A DNA stretch of 57,180 nucleotides, taken from Myxococcales bacterium. Lineage in GTDB: Bacteria; Myxococcota; UBA727; JABDBI01. This document shows positions 33,327-41,481 of this stretch, piece by piece. The stretch is from positions 16,441 to 73,620 of the forward strand of contig JAHFEF010000010.1 in NCBI GenBank assembly GCA_023248545.1, given 5' to 3'. Numbering within the stretch: position 1 is the stretch's first letter; each line of letters begins with the position of its first letter. The translations under genes were made by a program, and so were the position numbers. The notes below the pieces were generated by a model that saw nothing but the letters and a program-made list of their open reading frames with translations, was not told the origin of the DNA and did not search any database.

Positions 33327-33911
33327 CTAGAATCCAGTGGTTATCTCTGTTATTTTTGGGATTGCCGCTTTTTCATCCCACAGGCTGCTGCCAACTTCGG
33401 TGGTCATGCGCAAAAAGCCAGCAGGCAAATCAGTGCCTGCTTCTATTTCGAATTCAGGCAGCTGTCTAAGCTTTTCAAGTGAGCTGATATTGGCTGCTTG
33501 GATTTTGAGCTTACGCCGTGAACGCAGCTTATTAATTGAGGCTTGCAAGATTTTTTCTTGATCAGGCTTGGGTAGCGTGAGTTTGCCCCCTAAAATTTTC
33601 TGCGAAATTTCATCGCTGAGCTGTTTGAGCTGGCCTTTTAAGTCGATGCAATATTTGGCACGTTCCACAAAAAGTGCGAGTGCCTGTTTCGAAGCTTCTG
33701 CGAAAGCTTGATTGGCACCTTCGATTTGGGCTTGTTCTTTGGCGCTGGCTGCCTGTTGCTTGCCCTCGGAGATGATTTTTTTGCGATCCTGTTCGGCTTG
33801 TGCATAGAGCGCTTCGATTTCTTGCTGCTCTCGATACAAGCTGCCTTTCATGATGGGCGATTTTTTGACAGGTGCGGTAGGTTTTTCGGTGCCTTTGATA
33901 ATTTTGGCCAT
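33327..33911 (-). CDS. FliH/SctL-type stator-like protein, second copy
   Basis: 194 residues. A Lys-rich N-terminus, then a long Gln/Ala/Glu-rich coiled coil (about 25-90) typical of FliH/SctL/V-ATPase E stalks, then a C-terminal region with LKIQAANISSLEKLRQLP and AGFLRMTTEVGSSLWDEKA that keeps only the outline of the FliH C-domain. Its start touches the previous gene's stop. In type III and flagellar export this subunit holds the ATPase (SctN/FliI). No ATPase or other export gene is in the window. The family call is moderate; a V-ATPase E-like origin is possible. Confidence 0.5.
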   Translation of the reverse strand: MAKIIKGTEKPTAPVKKSPIMKGSLYREQQEIEALYAQAEQDRKKIISEGKQQAASAKEQAQIEGANQAFAEASKQALALFVERAKYCIDLKGQLKQLSDEISQKILGGKLTLPKPDQEKILQASINKLRSRRKLKIQAANISSLEKLRQLPEFEIEAGTDLPAGFLRMTTEVGSSLWDEKAAIPKITEITTGF

Positions 33912-34426
33912 TAGAGTCCTAGGAGTCTCGTGATTTCTTCGACTTGTGTTTTGAGCTGGGCGTCTATAACACCCGATTCTGTTTGCAAAATAATGCCCTT
34001 GGAAACTTGTTTGTCTTCGCGAATATCGATGTCTTTAGCGCGCTGCATGAGGTTAATTAACTGCGTTTTGTTGTCACGCAAAATAGCCGCGTCAGTGGGG
34101 TTGGCGCGGATTCGGACATCTTGGGCTTCTGGGACGGTGTTCAGCGCCTCTTGAACAAATCGTAAGAGTGCACCAGGTGAAGTATCTAACTCAGCGCGGA
34201 CCAATTGTTGGGCCGCGTCGAGAGAGCTTCTCAGTAAATCTTGACTGACTTCCGAGGCATAGAGTTCTTTGAGTTTGGTGAGTTTGGCTTTGAGTTGTTC
34301 TGCTTGTTGACCGCCTTTTTGGAGGCCTTCAGCACGTGCTTCTTCGATGAGTTTTTTGCTCTCGGTGCGTGCTTGGTCCAATTCGTGTGCGACTTCCTGC
34401 TTGGCCGCGTCTAATTTTTCGCCCAC
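33911..34426 (-). CDS. FliH/SctL-type type III secretion stator-like protein
   Basis: 171 residues. An N-terminal coiled coil (about 1-65, KQEVAHELDQARTESKKLIE) leads to a conserved FliH/SctL C-domain: LVRAELDTSPGALLRFVQEAL, VRIRANPTDAAIL, then SKGIILQTESGVIDAQLKTQ and a final helix, which closely follow the family (VRVNP.., GGC.IET..G.VDA.....L). It binds the secretion ATPase and links it to the cytoplasmic ring. The gene overlaps the upstream adenosyltransferase by 16 bases and abuts its paralogue downstream. Finding SctL without its complex is odd. Confidence 0.65.
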   Translation of the reverse strand: MGEKLDAAKQEVAHELDQARTESKKLIEEARAEGLQKGGQQAEQLKAKLTKLKELYASEVSQDLLRSSLDAAQQLVRAELDTSPGALLRFVQEALNTVPEAQDVRIRANPTDAAILRDNKTQLINLMQRAKDIDIREDKQVSKGIILQTESGVIDAQLKTQVEEITRLLGL

Positions 34427-34944
34427 AAGACCTCCTCGGTGTTTGTTTGAATATTGGCTAATCTGGCCCAGGTAAACAAGAGGTCACTCAAGCGATTCAA
34501 ATAAATAATTAGTTCGGGTCTGACAGATTCGCCGGTATTTTGAAGAGCAATCACTTGTTGTTCGGCGTTTCTTACGGCTGTTCGGGCGAGGTGATATCGA
34601 GCAGCAAGCTCACAGCCTGTGGGCAACACAAAATTCTTGAGCGTGGGTAATTGGGGATCTGCCTGGTCGATGAGATTTTCCAGCTGGGTAATTCGATCAG
34701 CGTTTAAATACGTATTTTTTTCGGCTTTATGGGGGACTGTGGCGAGTTCAGAGCCCAGGTCAAACAAGTCAGACATGATTTGGGTGAGTTCTGGCTGTTG
34801 GGCAAGCACGGCTGCAAAGCCGATGCTGGCGTTGGCAGCGTCCACAGAGCCGTAAGCGAGGACGCGTGGGTGAGCTTTCGAAACCCGTGCACCGCCAAAC
34901 AAGTCTGTTTCGCCTAAATCGCCTCGTTTGGTGTAAATTTTCAT
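34411..34944 (-). CDS. Cob(I)alamin adenosyltransferase (PduO type)
   Basis: 177 residues. Uses ATP to make adenosylcobalamin, the cofactor of methylmalonyl-CoA mutase. PduO family signatures: YTKRGDLGETDLFGGARVSK at the N-terminus (ATP loop), YGSVDAANASIG, TGCELAARYHLARTAVRNAEQQV with the conserved Arg and the C-terminal LNRLSDLLFTWAR. ATG 34944. Supplies the mutase at 29 kb. It is the first gene of a three-gene operon with the two SctL-like genes, an unusual pairing. Confidence 0.93.
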   Translation of the reverse strand: MKIYTKRGDLGETDLFGGARVSKAHPRVLAYGSVDAANASIGFAAVLAQQPELTQIMSDLFDLGSELATVPHKAEKNTYLNADRITQLENLIDQADPQLPTLKNFVLPTGCELAARYHLARTAVRNAEQQVIALQNTGESVRPELIIYLNRLSDLLFTWARLANIQTNTEEVLWAKN

Positions 34945-34998
34945 GCTTGGGTTATTTAGCGCGAATAAGCCCGGCAGTTCAAGTTGTTATTCATATCC

Positions 34999-35334
34999 AT
35001 GCGATGGATAATTTTAGTTTTGTTTTCGAGTCTGGTGATGGCGCAGCCGTATGGGAAACCGCTGGCTCCGCTTTATGTGGATCCTTATAAAGAGGTGTTG
35101 GAAGGAGACTGGGTAGATTTAGCGGGAGCATCTCCAGCACAACAGCCAGCAACACAGGTAGCGCCACCTCCAGCACAACAGCCAGCAATACTGGTAGAGC
35201 CACCTCCACCTCCAGCACGACCCTCGAGCCCCGTCGAAAGAGCTTGGACATCGGCTGAATTACTTCCCTATGTGGTCATGTATGGCATTGCTTGTTTTGC
35301 GGTCGGCGCGTGTTTTGGTTTCAGAATACGATAA
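34999..35334 (+). CDS. Small exported Pro-rich protein with C-terminal membrane anchor
   Basis: 111 residues from ATG 34999 (MRWIILVLFSSLVMAQ: signal peptide). The middle is a repeated Pro/Ala/Gln stretch with two imperfect copies of AQQPA..., then PPPPPARPSSP, and a C-terminal hydrophobic segment (LPYVVMYGIACFAVGACFGF). It probably spans the envelope. No family is recognised. Its 3' end overlaps the RND pump end by 67 bases on the other strand. Confidence 0.5.
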   Translation: MRWIILVLFSSLVMAQPYGKPLAPLYVDPYKEVLEGDWVDLAGASPAQQPATQVAPPPAQQPAILVEPPPPPARPSSPVERAWTSAELLPYVVMYGIACFAVGACFGFRIR

Positions 35335-38237
35335 AAACTTGGCAGGACAAACAGCGTTAGTAACGTCCCAAAGCTGAGGCCAGCAACGAGCACCAGCCCG
35401 ATGGCTTGCCGGGCTTCGGCACCAGCGCCCGAAGCAAATACCAACGGGATCGCACCCATCACCATGGCGCCCGTGGTCATTAAAATAGGCCGAAGACGCA
35501 TCGATACAGCTTGTTCGATAGAACCTGTCTGATTGGCAAAATCCACCAATAAGATACCGTGTTTGGCAATCAAACCAATCAGCGTTATCAAGCCAATCTG
35601 ACTAAACAAATTAAGCTCGTGGCCCGTCACCCAAATAAAAAACAACGCCCCAAAACTAGCCAGTGGCACGGTCACCAAAATAACCAACGGATCCAAAAAG
35701 CTTTCAAATTGAATCGCCAAAATGCCGTAAATAAATATCAGCGCCAAAAGCAGCAGCAAAATAAACTCACCCGACGCGTCTTTAAGATTCTTCGCAGCTC
35801 CCAAAAGCGTGTAGCTGTACCCTGCGGGCAACTCCGCCTGCAGTCGAGTTTCTAGATAGCTCACCGCGCTGCTTAAATCCTGACCCTTGCCCAGCTCGGC
35901 CATCAGTGTTCCCGAACGCATGCGGTTATGATGCGCGAGTTCTTTGAGTTCTGCGATGGGAATGAGCTCCATAAACGCACTCAATGGGACACGCTCGCCG
36001 AGCGCGTTGATAATTTCAACCTCGTGCAGATTGTCAGCCACTGGGGTGCCTTTGAGATGCACTTTGTAGCGTAAACCATCTTTAAAAAATTCCATGGCCT
36101 CGTTGCGATCAAATAAAGTACGCATGGCAGTGGCTGTGTTGGCCATTGAGACTTCTAGCAAGGCCATTTTTCGGTCGTCGATTTTTGCTTTGAACCCGGG
36201 GAAGTCCATGTGGAGCGTATGCGAGATATTTGTTAAAATTTGATCTTGACCCAGTGATTTTTCAAGATGACCGAGCTCATCGCTGAGAGCCTCATAGGAG
36301 TGGGTGGTTTGGATGGCGACCGAGACCGCAGAGCCCTGTATGTTTTCTTCCATGCCAGGAAGACCGGTATCCCAACTGATAACATAGGCTGTGACAGACG
36401 GAATAGATCTAATTTTTTCTCGGAGTGTGCTGGCAATTTGCAACGAAGATTGCGAACGCTCGCTGTAATCTTTAAGTGGCATCGCGATGCCAGTACCCCA
36501 GATGTTGTTGGCAAATAGGAGGCGCTTTTCGATGGTGGGTTGTTTTTCAACGATCGATTCAATCTGATGGATATAAGGCAACAGCGTTTGAAGCGTGCCG
36601 CCAGGGAGAGGCTCCAGGTGAATGCTGACAAAACCACGGTCTTCCAGCGGCATCACGCGTTTGGGGAGGGCAATATAGAGCGTGACGGTGAGGGCGAATA
36701 GAATAAGCGTGATGATGGCGAAAATCCCCTGCCGACGCCAAGGCTTCCACCGATGCCAAGGCTTTGGTGGACAAGCTGGCTTTGACTCCCGAAGCAATCT
36801 TGAACACATGAGCGGCGACAGGGTGAGCGCTACAAACCCCGACACAAACACAGCAGCAGCAAGCGTGACGGCAAACTCAACCAACACCTGACCCACCAAA
36901 CCGCCCGTCAAAGCAATCGGTGTAAACACGGCCGCCAGCGTGAGGGTCATGGCCACAATCGAAAAAGCGATTTCTCGGCTGCCTCTGAAAGCGGCTTCAA
37001 ATGGCGAAAGCCCAGATTCTATATGCCGATGAATATTTTCTAAAACGATAATTGCATCGTCGACGACTAGACCCACAGCCAAAACCAACGCCAACAACGA
37101 AAACGTGTTGATACTAAAGCCGCAAAGCTTCACAAATGCCAACGCCCCAATCAGCGAAATCGGGATGGTCACCAGTGGGATGAGCGTGGATCGAACATTG
37201 CGTAGGAACAAAAATACGACGAGCAAAACCAAACCGCAGGCTTCTAAAATGGTGAACCCCAAGCTTTTGAGCGAACTCTGGATAAACTTGGCCCCGTCGT
37301 ATTCGATTTGAAGCGTCACTTCTTTGGGTAGGCTCGCTTGAAAACCCGGTATGGCCTGTTGAACGGACTGCGATATTTTCAGTGGATTTCCTGCACTTGA
37401 CTTCACCACTTCCAAGAACACAGCATCTTTTCCGTTGATTTGGTTGATGGTTTTGTCGTCTGAACCGAGCCACACTTTGGCGAGGTCTCTCAGTGATATA
37501 ACCGTGTCTTCTTGCTTTTTGACAATCATATTTTCGAAGTCACTCGGGTCTTCGAGCGCGAGCCTAAAAGTAATAGGGATTTCACCTTGAAAGCTGCCTG
37601 CTGCAAGAGATACTTGGTTTTTTTGCAGCGCTGAAACCACTTGGTCGGGGCTGATATCATAGCCCGCCATTTTGAGGCGCTCCAGCTGGATTTGCATCAC
37701 ATAAGGCACACCCCACACTTTGATTGAAGAAACACCGGGAATGCTTTGAAGCTGATTTTTTAAATAGAGATTGGCAAAATGCGTCAGATCATTCGACTGG
37801 AGGGTGCTGCTCTTTAAAGACAACCACATGACCGTATTTTGTTGCTTGCCTTCTTGGTCAATAAACGGTTCTTTGACTTCTTTAGGCCACAGGGGTTTTA
37901 CGCGCGAAACACGATCCCGGACGTCGATGAGCGCGGTTTCTATCTTTGTTCCTGGCTTAAACGTCATCCAAGTTTCGCTGTAGCCGTTGCCAATACTAGA
38001 CGTGACGGTGTCAATGCCAGGTATGCCCGCAAGCTCTTCTTCCAGAAAAAAAGTGATATCGCTTTCCATTACCTGCATGCTGGCGCCGGGGTAAGTGACG
38101 CCGACTTTGACTTTGGGCACAGATATTTCTGGGTATTCTGAAATATTCAAAGATCGATAGGCCAGAAAACCAACCAACAAAACAAAGCAATTGAGTGTGA
38201 TGGCTAGGACGGGGCGTTTAATAAACAGGGTCGTCAT
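35268..38237 (-). CDS. RND-family multidrug/efflux pump inner-membrane transporter
   Basis: 989 residues from ATG 38237 (MTTLFIKRPVLAITLNCFVL). HAE1-type RND pump: twelve membrane helices in two halves, family blocks FFLEEELAGIPGID, GLVVDDAIIVLENI (helix 4 region) and the second-half GLIAKHGILLVDFAN. Two large periplasmic loops are present. It exports drugs or lipophilic compounds with an adaptor and an outer-membrane channel. It overlaps the adaptor gene by 20 bases and is downstream of it. The outer-membrane channel gene is absent here, and the N-terminal Gln/Asp relay residues appear conserved (DD in helix 4). Confidence 0.95.
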   Translation of the reverse strand: MTTLFIKRPVLAITLNCFVLLVGFLAYRSLNISEYPEISVPKVKVGVTYPGASMQVMESDITFFLEEELAGIPGIDTVTSSIGNGYSETWMTFKPGTKIETALIDVRDRVSRVKPLWPKEVKEPFIDQEGKQQNTVMWLSLKSSTLQSNDLTHFANLYLKNQLQSIPGVSSIKVWGVPYVMQIQLERLKMAGYDISPDQVVSALQKNQVSLAAGSFQGEIPITFRLALEDPSDFENMIVKKQEDTVISLRDLAKVWLGSDDKTINQINGKDAVFLEVVKSSAGNPLKISQSVQQAIPGFQASLPKEVTLQIEYDGAKFIQSSLKSLGFTILEACGLVLLVVFLFLRNVRSTLIPLVTIPISLIGALAFVKLCGFSINTFSLLALVLAVGLVVDDAIIVLENIHRHIESGLSPFEAAFRGSREIAFSIVAMTLTLAAVFTPIALTGGLVGQVLVEFAVTLAAAVFVSGFVALTLSPLMCSRLLRESKPACPPKPWHRWKPWRRQGIFAIITLILFALTVTLYIALPKRVMPLEDRGFVSIHLEPLPGGTLQTLLPYIHQIESIVEKQPTIEKRLLFANNIWGTGIAMPLKDYSERSQSSLQIASTLREKIRSIPSVTAYVISWDTGLPGMEENIQGSAVSVAIQTTHSYEALSDELGHLEKSLGQDQILTNISHTLHMDFPGFKAKIDDRKMALLEVSMANTATAMRTLFDRNEAMEFFKDGLRYKVHLKGTPVADNLHEVEIINALGERVPLSAFMELIPIAELKELAHHNRMRSGTLMAELGKGQDLSSAVSYLETRLQAELPAGYSYTLLGAAKNLKDASGEFILLLLLALIFIYGILAIQFESFLDPLVILVTVPLASFGALFFIWVTGHELNLFSQIGLITLIGLIAKHGILLVDFANQTGSIEQAVSMRLRPILMTTGAMVMGAIPLVFASGAGAEARQAIGLVLVAGLSFGTLLTLFVLPSFYRILKPKHAPTAKQAMPYMTT

Positions 38238-39171
38238 GGGAAATCCGACTTTGACCACGCAGGATCACCACGTCGCCGATTTGAAGGCCGCTTAAAATAG
38301 CAATTTGTTTTTTAGCACGCTCGCCCGTCTTGACGGGTGTTAAAACGGCCTTTTTGTTAACGACTTTGTAGACATAAGAAACAGAGTTTTTCAAAAACAC
38401 GGCTTCGCTGGGAACGGCAATCAATTTTTGCTCAGCCTTGAGAGCGATTTCAACGGGGACTTTGGCGCCGATAATACAGCCTGGGCATTTGTCCAATCTA
38501 GCCTTGGCGTAAGCCAAATGCGTTTTGGCGTCGAGCCTGTTTTCAAGGGAGCTTAAAGTAGCCTGCTGGTTTTTGATTTTGAGCTTTTGGCCGATTTGAA
38601 GCTCACTGAGTAAACTCTCTGGAACCGAAAAATAAACCGTGAAATAGCTCGTATCGTAGACAGCGACGACCGCGCTGCCCGAAGCAACATAGCTGCCGAT
38701 CTCGGATCTAAATAAGCCACATTGGCCATTGAATGGGGCTTTAAATTCAGTGCTGGCGAGTTCGTGTTCAATCTGGTGGTAGTTTTTTTGGGCATCGGCT
38801 AATTCGTTTTGCGCTTCTTCTACGTCTTTGAGACTTAAGTCGCCTTGTTCGTGGAGTTTTTGTACACGTTTGAGACGCGTTTTTTTATTGTCGAGGCTGA
38901 TTTTACTGTCTTTGAGAGATTTTCTCAAAGCCGATTCGTTGTCCAGCGCCGCGAGTATTTGGCCTTTTTTAACCGGCGCGCCTTCTTCTGCAAACACATG
39001 CGTGAGAATGCCAGAAGCACCAGCTGTTAAGATAGCTTCACGGTGAGCTTTGAGCGTTCCAACGAGTTGCACAGGCTGTGTGAACGCCGTCTCTTGGACG
39101 GTATAGGTCTCGACTTTTTTGGGCTCAGCTGCGTACAAACAAAGGCTGAGCAAAAAAAATAATATACGCAT
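38218..39171 (-). CDS. RND efflux periplasmic adaptor (membrane fusion protein)
   Basis: 317 residues. Signal peptide MRILFFLLSLCLYAAEP. Barrel-sandwich halves: VQLVGTLKAHREAILTAGAS and APVKKGQILAALDNE (lipoyl-like), a helical hairpin (about 80-125, KISLDNKKTRLKRVQKLHEQGDLS), the second lipoyl half FKAPFNGQCGL, and a C-terminal beta domain (GLQIGDVVILRGQ). This is the HlyD/AcrA-type partner of the RND pump. It abuts gatB (its start follows gatB's stop with no gap), so gatB, adaptor and pump probably form one transcript. Confidence 0.93.
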   Translation of the reverse strand: MRILFFLLSLCLYAAEPKKVETYTVQETAFTQPVQLVGTLKAHREAILTAGASGILTHVFAEEGAPVKKGQILAALDNESALRKSLKDSKISLDNKKTRLKRVQKLHEQGDLSLKDVEEAQNELADAQKNYHQIEHELASTEFKAPFNGQCGLFRSEIGSYVASGSAVVAVYDTSYFTVYFSVPESLLSELQIGQKLKIKNQQATLSSLENRLDAKTHLAYAKARLDKCPGCIIGAKVPVEIALKAEQKLIAVPSEAVFLKNSVSYVYKVVNKKAVLTPVKTGERAKKQIAILSGLQIGDVVILRGQSRISHDDPVY

Positions 39172-40578
39172 CTAACTTCCTAAATATTGCTTGAGCAAAT
39201 TCGTTGCTTCGACAGGGTCTGCTTTTCCCTGCGTGAGCTTCATGATTTGTCCTACTAAGAATCCAAAAACCTGCTGTTTACCCGCTTTATATTTTTCTAC
39301 TTCGGCTGGGTATTGAGTGCAAACGCTCTCTACTAATTTCTGTAAAGCACCTGTATCGCGCTGCATTTTCAGGCCCTTGGCTTCTACAATATCGCTTGGG
39401 CGTGACCCTGGGTTTTTCAAAAGCTCGTCATAGACTGTCTTAGCAATCGTTCCTGAAATCACGCGGTCATCGATTAACTTGACCAGTTCAGCCAATTGAG
39501 CGGCTGATATGGCGATATTGAGCTGCATTTCGTTAATAATCCAGTTGGCGATGGCTTTAGCATTGGTATGCAGAGCCAGCGCTGCTTCGAAATAATCAGC
39601 GATATTTTTTTCGACCGTAAGAACACCGGCATCGTAGGCATTCAAACCCAGTTTTTCTTGGTAGCGCTTAAGTTTTTGCAAAGGTAACTCAGGCAAGTTT
39701 TGTTTGATTTTTTCTACTTGGCCGTCTTTGAGCGTCAGGGGTAATAAATCAGGATCGGGGAAGTAGCGATAATCATGGGCTTCTTCTTTGCTTCGAAGCG
39801 GCCTCGATTCTTTGCGATTGGAGTCCCAGAGGCGTGTTTCTTGATTAATGGCCCGGCCTGCTTCGAGTTCCAAAACTTGTCTTCGAGACTCAAACTCAAT
39901 CGCTTGGCCTAAAAATTTAATCGAGTTTAGGTTTTTGGTTTCGGTTCGGGTTCCTAGTTTTTCAGCGCCGATTTGACGCACAGAGACATTGGCGTCGGCA
40001 CGCATCGAGCCCTCTTGTAAGTTGCCATCGCAGATTTCTAAATAAGTGACCAATGCACGGAGCGCCCGATAGGCTTCCATGGCTTCTTCGGCCGATCTCA
40101 AATCGGGCATTGTGACGACTTCTAACAAGGGCGTTCCAGCGCGGTTGTAATCTACGAAACTGGAGTTTCCGCCTTCGACATGGATATTTTTGCCGGCGTC
40201 TTCTTCAATATGAATGCGTTCGATTCCAATCGTTTTGAGGCCTTCGGAAGTTTGAAAACTGAGTTTTCCATGGCCACAAATAGGCTGGTCGTATTGGCTG
40301 ATCTGGTAGCCTTTGGGCAAGTCCGGGTAAAAATAATGCTTACGCGCAAACACACTGGTCGAATGAATCTCGCATCCCAAAGCCAGCCCCAATCGGATGG
40401 CAAAATCAACGGCTTTTTGATTGAGGACAGGCAATACGCCAGGCAGAGCGATGTCTACCGCGTCGACGTTGGTGTTGGGCTCATCCCCGTAGCGGTTGAC
40501 AGCTGGGGAGAATAATTTGCTTTGGGTGAGCAGCTGAACGTGGCACTCAAGACCGACGACTACTTCGTATTCCTTCAT
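39172..40578 (-). CDS. gatB: Aspartyl/glutamyl-tRNA(Asn/Gln) amidotransferase subunit B (GatB)
   Basis: 468 residues from ATG 40578 ([20 protein letters not shown]); an in-frame GTG 40584 adds two residues. GatB blocks: FARKHYFYPDLPKGYQISQYDQPI, EEDAGKNIH, DYNRAGTPLLEVVT, RADANVSV, YRYFPDPDLLPL and the C-terminal YqeY-like tail LVGQIMKLTQGKADP. With GatA and GatC it makes Asn- or Gln-tRNA by transamidation; gatA/gatC are not in this window. It overlaps rnpA by 32 bases, an unusual neighbour. Confidence 0.96.
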   Translation of the reverse strand: MKEYEVVVGLECHVQLLTQSKLFSPAVNRYGDEPNTNVDAVDIALPGVLPVLNQKAVDFAIRLGLALGCEIHSTSVFARKHYFYPDLPKGYQISQYDQPICGHGKLSFQTSEGLKTIGIERIHIEEDAGKNIHVEGGNSSFVDYNRAGTPLLEVVTMPDLRSAEEAMEAYRALRALVTYLEICDGNLQEGSMRADANVSVRQIGAEKLGTRTETKNLNSIKFLGQAIEFESRRQVLELEAGRAINQETRLWDSNRKESRPLRSKEEAHDYRYFPDPDLLPLTLKDGQVEKIKQNLPELPLQKLKRYQEKLGLNAYDAGVLTVEKNIADYFEAALALHTNAKAIANWIINEMQLNIAISAAQLAELVKLIDDRVISGTIAKTVYDELLKNPGSRPSDIVEAKGLKMQRDTGALQKLVESVCTQYPAEVEKYKAGKQQVFGFLVGQIMKLTQGKADPVEATNLLKQYLGS

Positions 40579-40894
40579 ACGCACGCTCTACGTCTTTTTG
40601 TAACTCTTGGAAAGAGGCGTTCGCTGACTCGGGAAGTGCCAAAATGATCAAGTCGCGCTTTTCGAACATGAAAGCGTGTTCGCGGGCAATGTGTCTTAAG
40701 CGGCGTTTGACCAAGTTCCGGGTATGGGCTTTGCCAACGTTCTTGGCTACCGTAAAGCCAATGCGGCCCATGTCTCGGACTGGTTTTGAGATCAAAACAA
40801 CACGGGCAGCCTTGGAACGCTGCCCAACACGCTGAAGGCGTAGAAATTCATGGCGTTTTTTGAGACGCCTTTGAGGCTTATTTTTGGTAGGCAG
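40547..40894 (-). CDS. rnpA: Ribonuclease P protein component
   Basis: About 115 residues. The family N-terminus [20 protein letters not shown] and the motif [30 protein letters not shown] (RNR region) are clear. No ATG, GTG or TTG lies in frame ahead of the conserved N-terminus between the upstream stop and the conserved part; the best start is CTG 40894, which overlaps the end of rpmH by 17 bases. A TTG start at 40795 would remove the conserved part. The protein binds RNase P RNA to mature tRNA 5' ends. It overlaps gatB downstream. Confidence 0.88.
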   Translation of the reverse strand: MPTKNKPQRRLKKRHEFLRLQRVGQRSKAARVVLISKPVRDMGRIGFTVAKNVGKAHTRNLVKRRLRHIAREHAFMFEKRDLIILALPESANASFQELQKDVERAYEGIRSSRRS

Positions 40895-41027
40895 AAGGCA
40901 CCAGGCGTTTGCGGCCTTTGGCGCGTCGTCGCTTCAAAACATTGCGTCCGCCGGCGGTGGCCATACGAGAAAGAAATCCATGATCGCGTAGCAACTTAAT
41001 GCGGCTGGGTTGAAAAGTGCGTTTCAT
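40878..41027 (-). CDS. rpmH: 50S ribosomal protein L34
   Basis: 49 residues. Reads [20 protein letters not shown] onward to [12 protein letters not shown], the full L34 family. ATG at 41027. It is the first gene of the rpmH-rnpA-gatB run. Highly basic. The usual rpmH-rnpA order is kept, while yidD/yidC are replaced by gatB. Confidence 0.95.
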   Translation of the reverse strand: MKRTFQPSRIKLLRDHGFLSRMATAGGRNVLKRRRAKGRKRLVPSAYQK

Positions 41028-41086
41028 AAGTGCTGAGGATGCTTGACTGTTTGGGGGGATTTGTCAAGAACCTGTCAGGATGCCCT

Positions 41087-41153
41087 AAACAACCTCTTGA
41101 AAGATTGGGAAATGCCCGATAGTTAAAAACAACAGGAATGGTGGGTGTAGCTC
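41087..41153. repeat. Direct repeat of tRNA-His upstream region and first 13 bases, copy 1
   Basis: 67 bases matching 41255-41322 apart from a two-base change and one A insertion. Includes a tRNA-His start (GTGGGTGTAGCTC) that breaks off at 41153 into the palindromic element. It is a duplicate of the tRNA-His promoter and 5' end. Confidence 0.88.
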
Positions 41154-41243
41154 CAGCCTACGCTCTTCGAGCTTCGGCTGGCAAGTAGCCAGCTGAAGAT
41201 CGATTAGAGCGAGGCTGTCCACCGAAGCTTCAGCGTAGGTGGA
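41154..41243. repeat. tRNA-associated palindromic element, copy C (inverted orientation)
   Basis: Starts CAGCCTACGCTCTTCGAGCT, with arms of the family hairpin (CTTCGAGCTTCGGCTGGC / TAGCCAGCTGAAGATCGATT), then a second small hairpin CCACC GAAGCTTCAGCGTA GGTGG (41219-41242). It lies between the two tRNA-His direct repeats. Confidence 0.8.
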
Positions 41244-41254
41244 AGCTGAATCAA

Positions 41255-41322
41255 AAACAACCTCTTGAAAGATCAGGAAATGCCCGATAGTTAAAAAACA
41301 ACAGGAATGGTGGGTGTAGCTC
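41255..41322. repeat. Direct repeat of tRNA-His 5' region, copy 2 (parental)
   Basis: 68 bases; runs into the intact tRNA-His at 41309. See copy 1. It includes the likely tRNA promoter. Confidence 0.88.
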
Positions 41323-41386
41323 AGCTGGTTAGAGCACTAGGTTGTGGCCCTAGGGGTCGAGGGTTCAAATCCCTTCACTCACCCCA
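41309..41386 (+). tRNA. tRNA-His (anticodon GTG)
   Basis: 78 bases including G-1 and encoded CCA. Acceptor GTGGGTG / CACTCAC with G-1:C73, D arm GCTCAGCTGGTTAGAGC, anticodon stem CTAGG / CCTAG with loop TTGTGGC, T arm GGTTCAAATCC. Its 5' region is duplicated upstream. Confidence 0.95.
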
Positions 41387-41404
41387 TTTTGTTTGGTTCT
41401 TTGT

Positions 41405-41481
41405 GCGCTCGTAGCTCAGCTGGATAGAGCACCGGATTTCGATTCCGGGGGTCAGGAGTTCGAATCTCTTCGGGCGCACCA
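41405..41481 (+). tRNA. tRNA-Arg (anticodon TCG)
   Basis: 77 bases with CCA. Acceptor GCGCTCG / CGGGCGC, D arm GCTCAGCTGGATAGAGC, anticodon loop TTTCGAT (TCG), T arm AGTTCGAATCT. Its 3' half overlaps, on the other strand, the last codons of the LolD-type ATPase gene. Confidence 0.95.
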
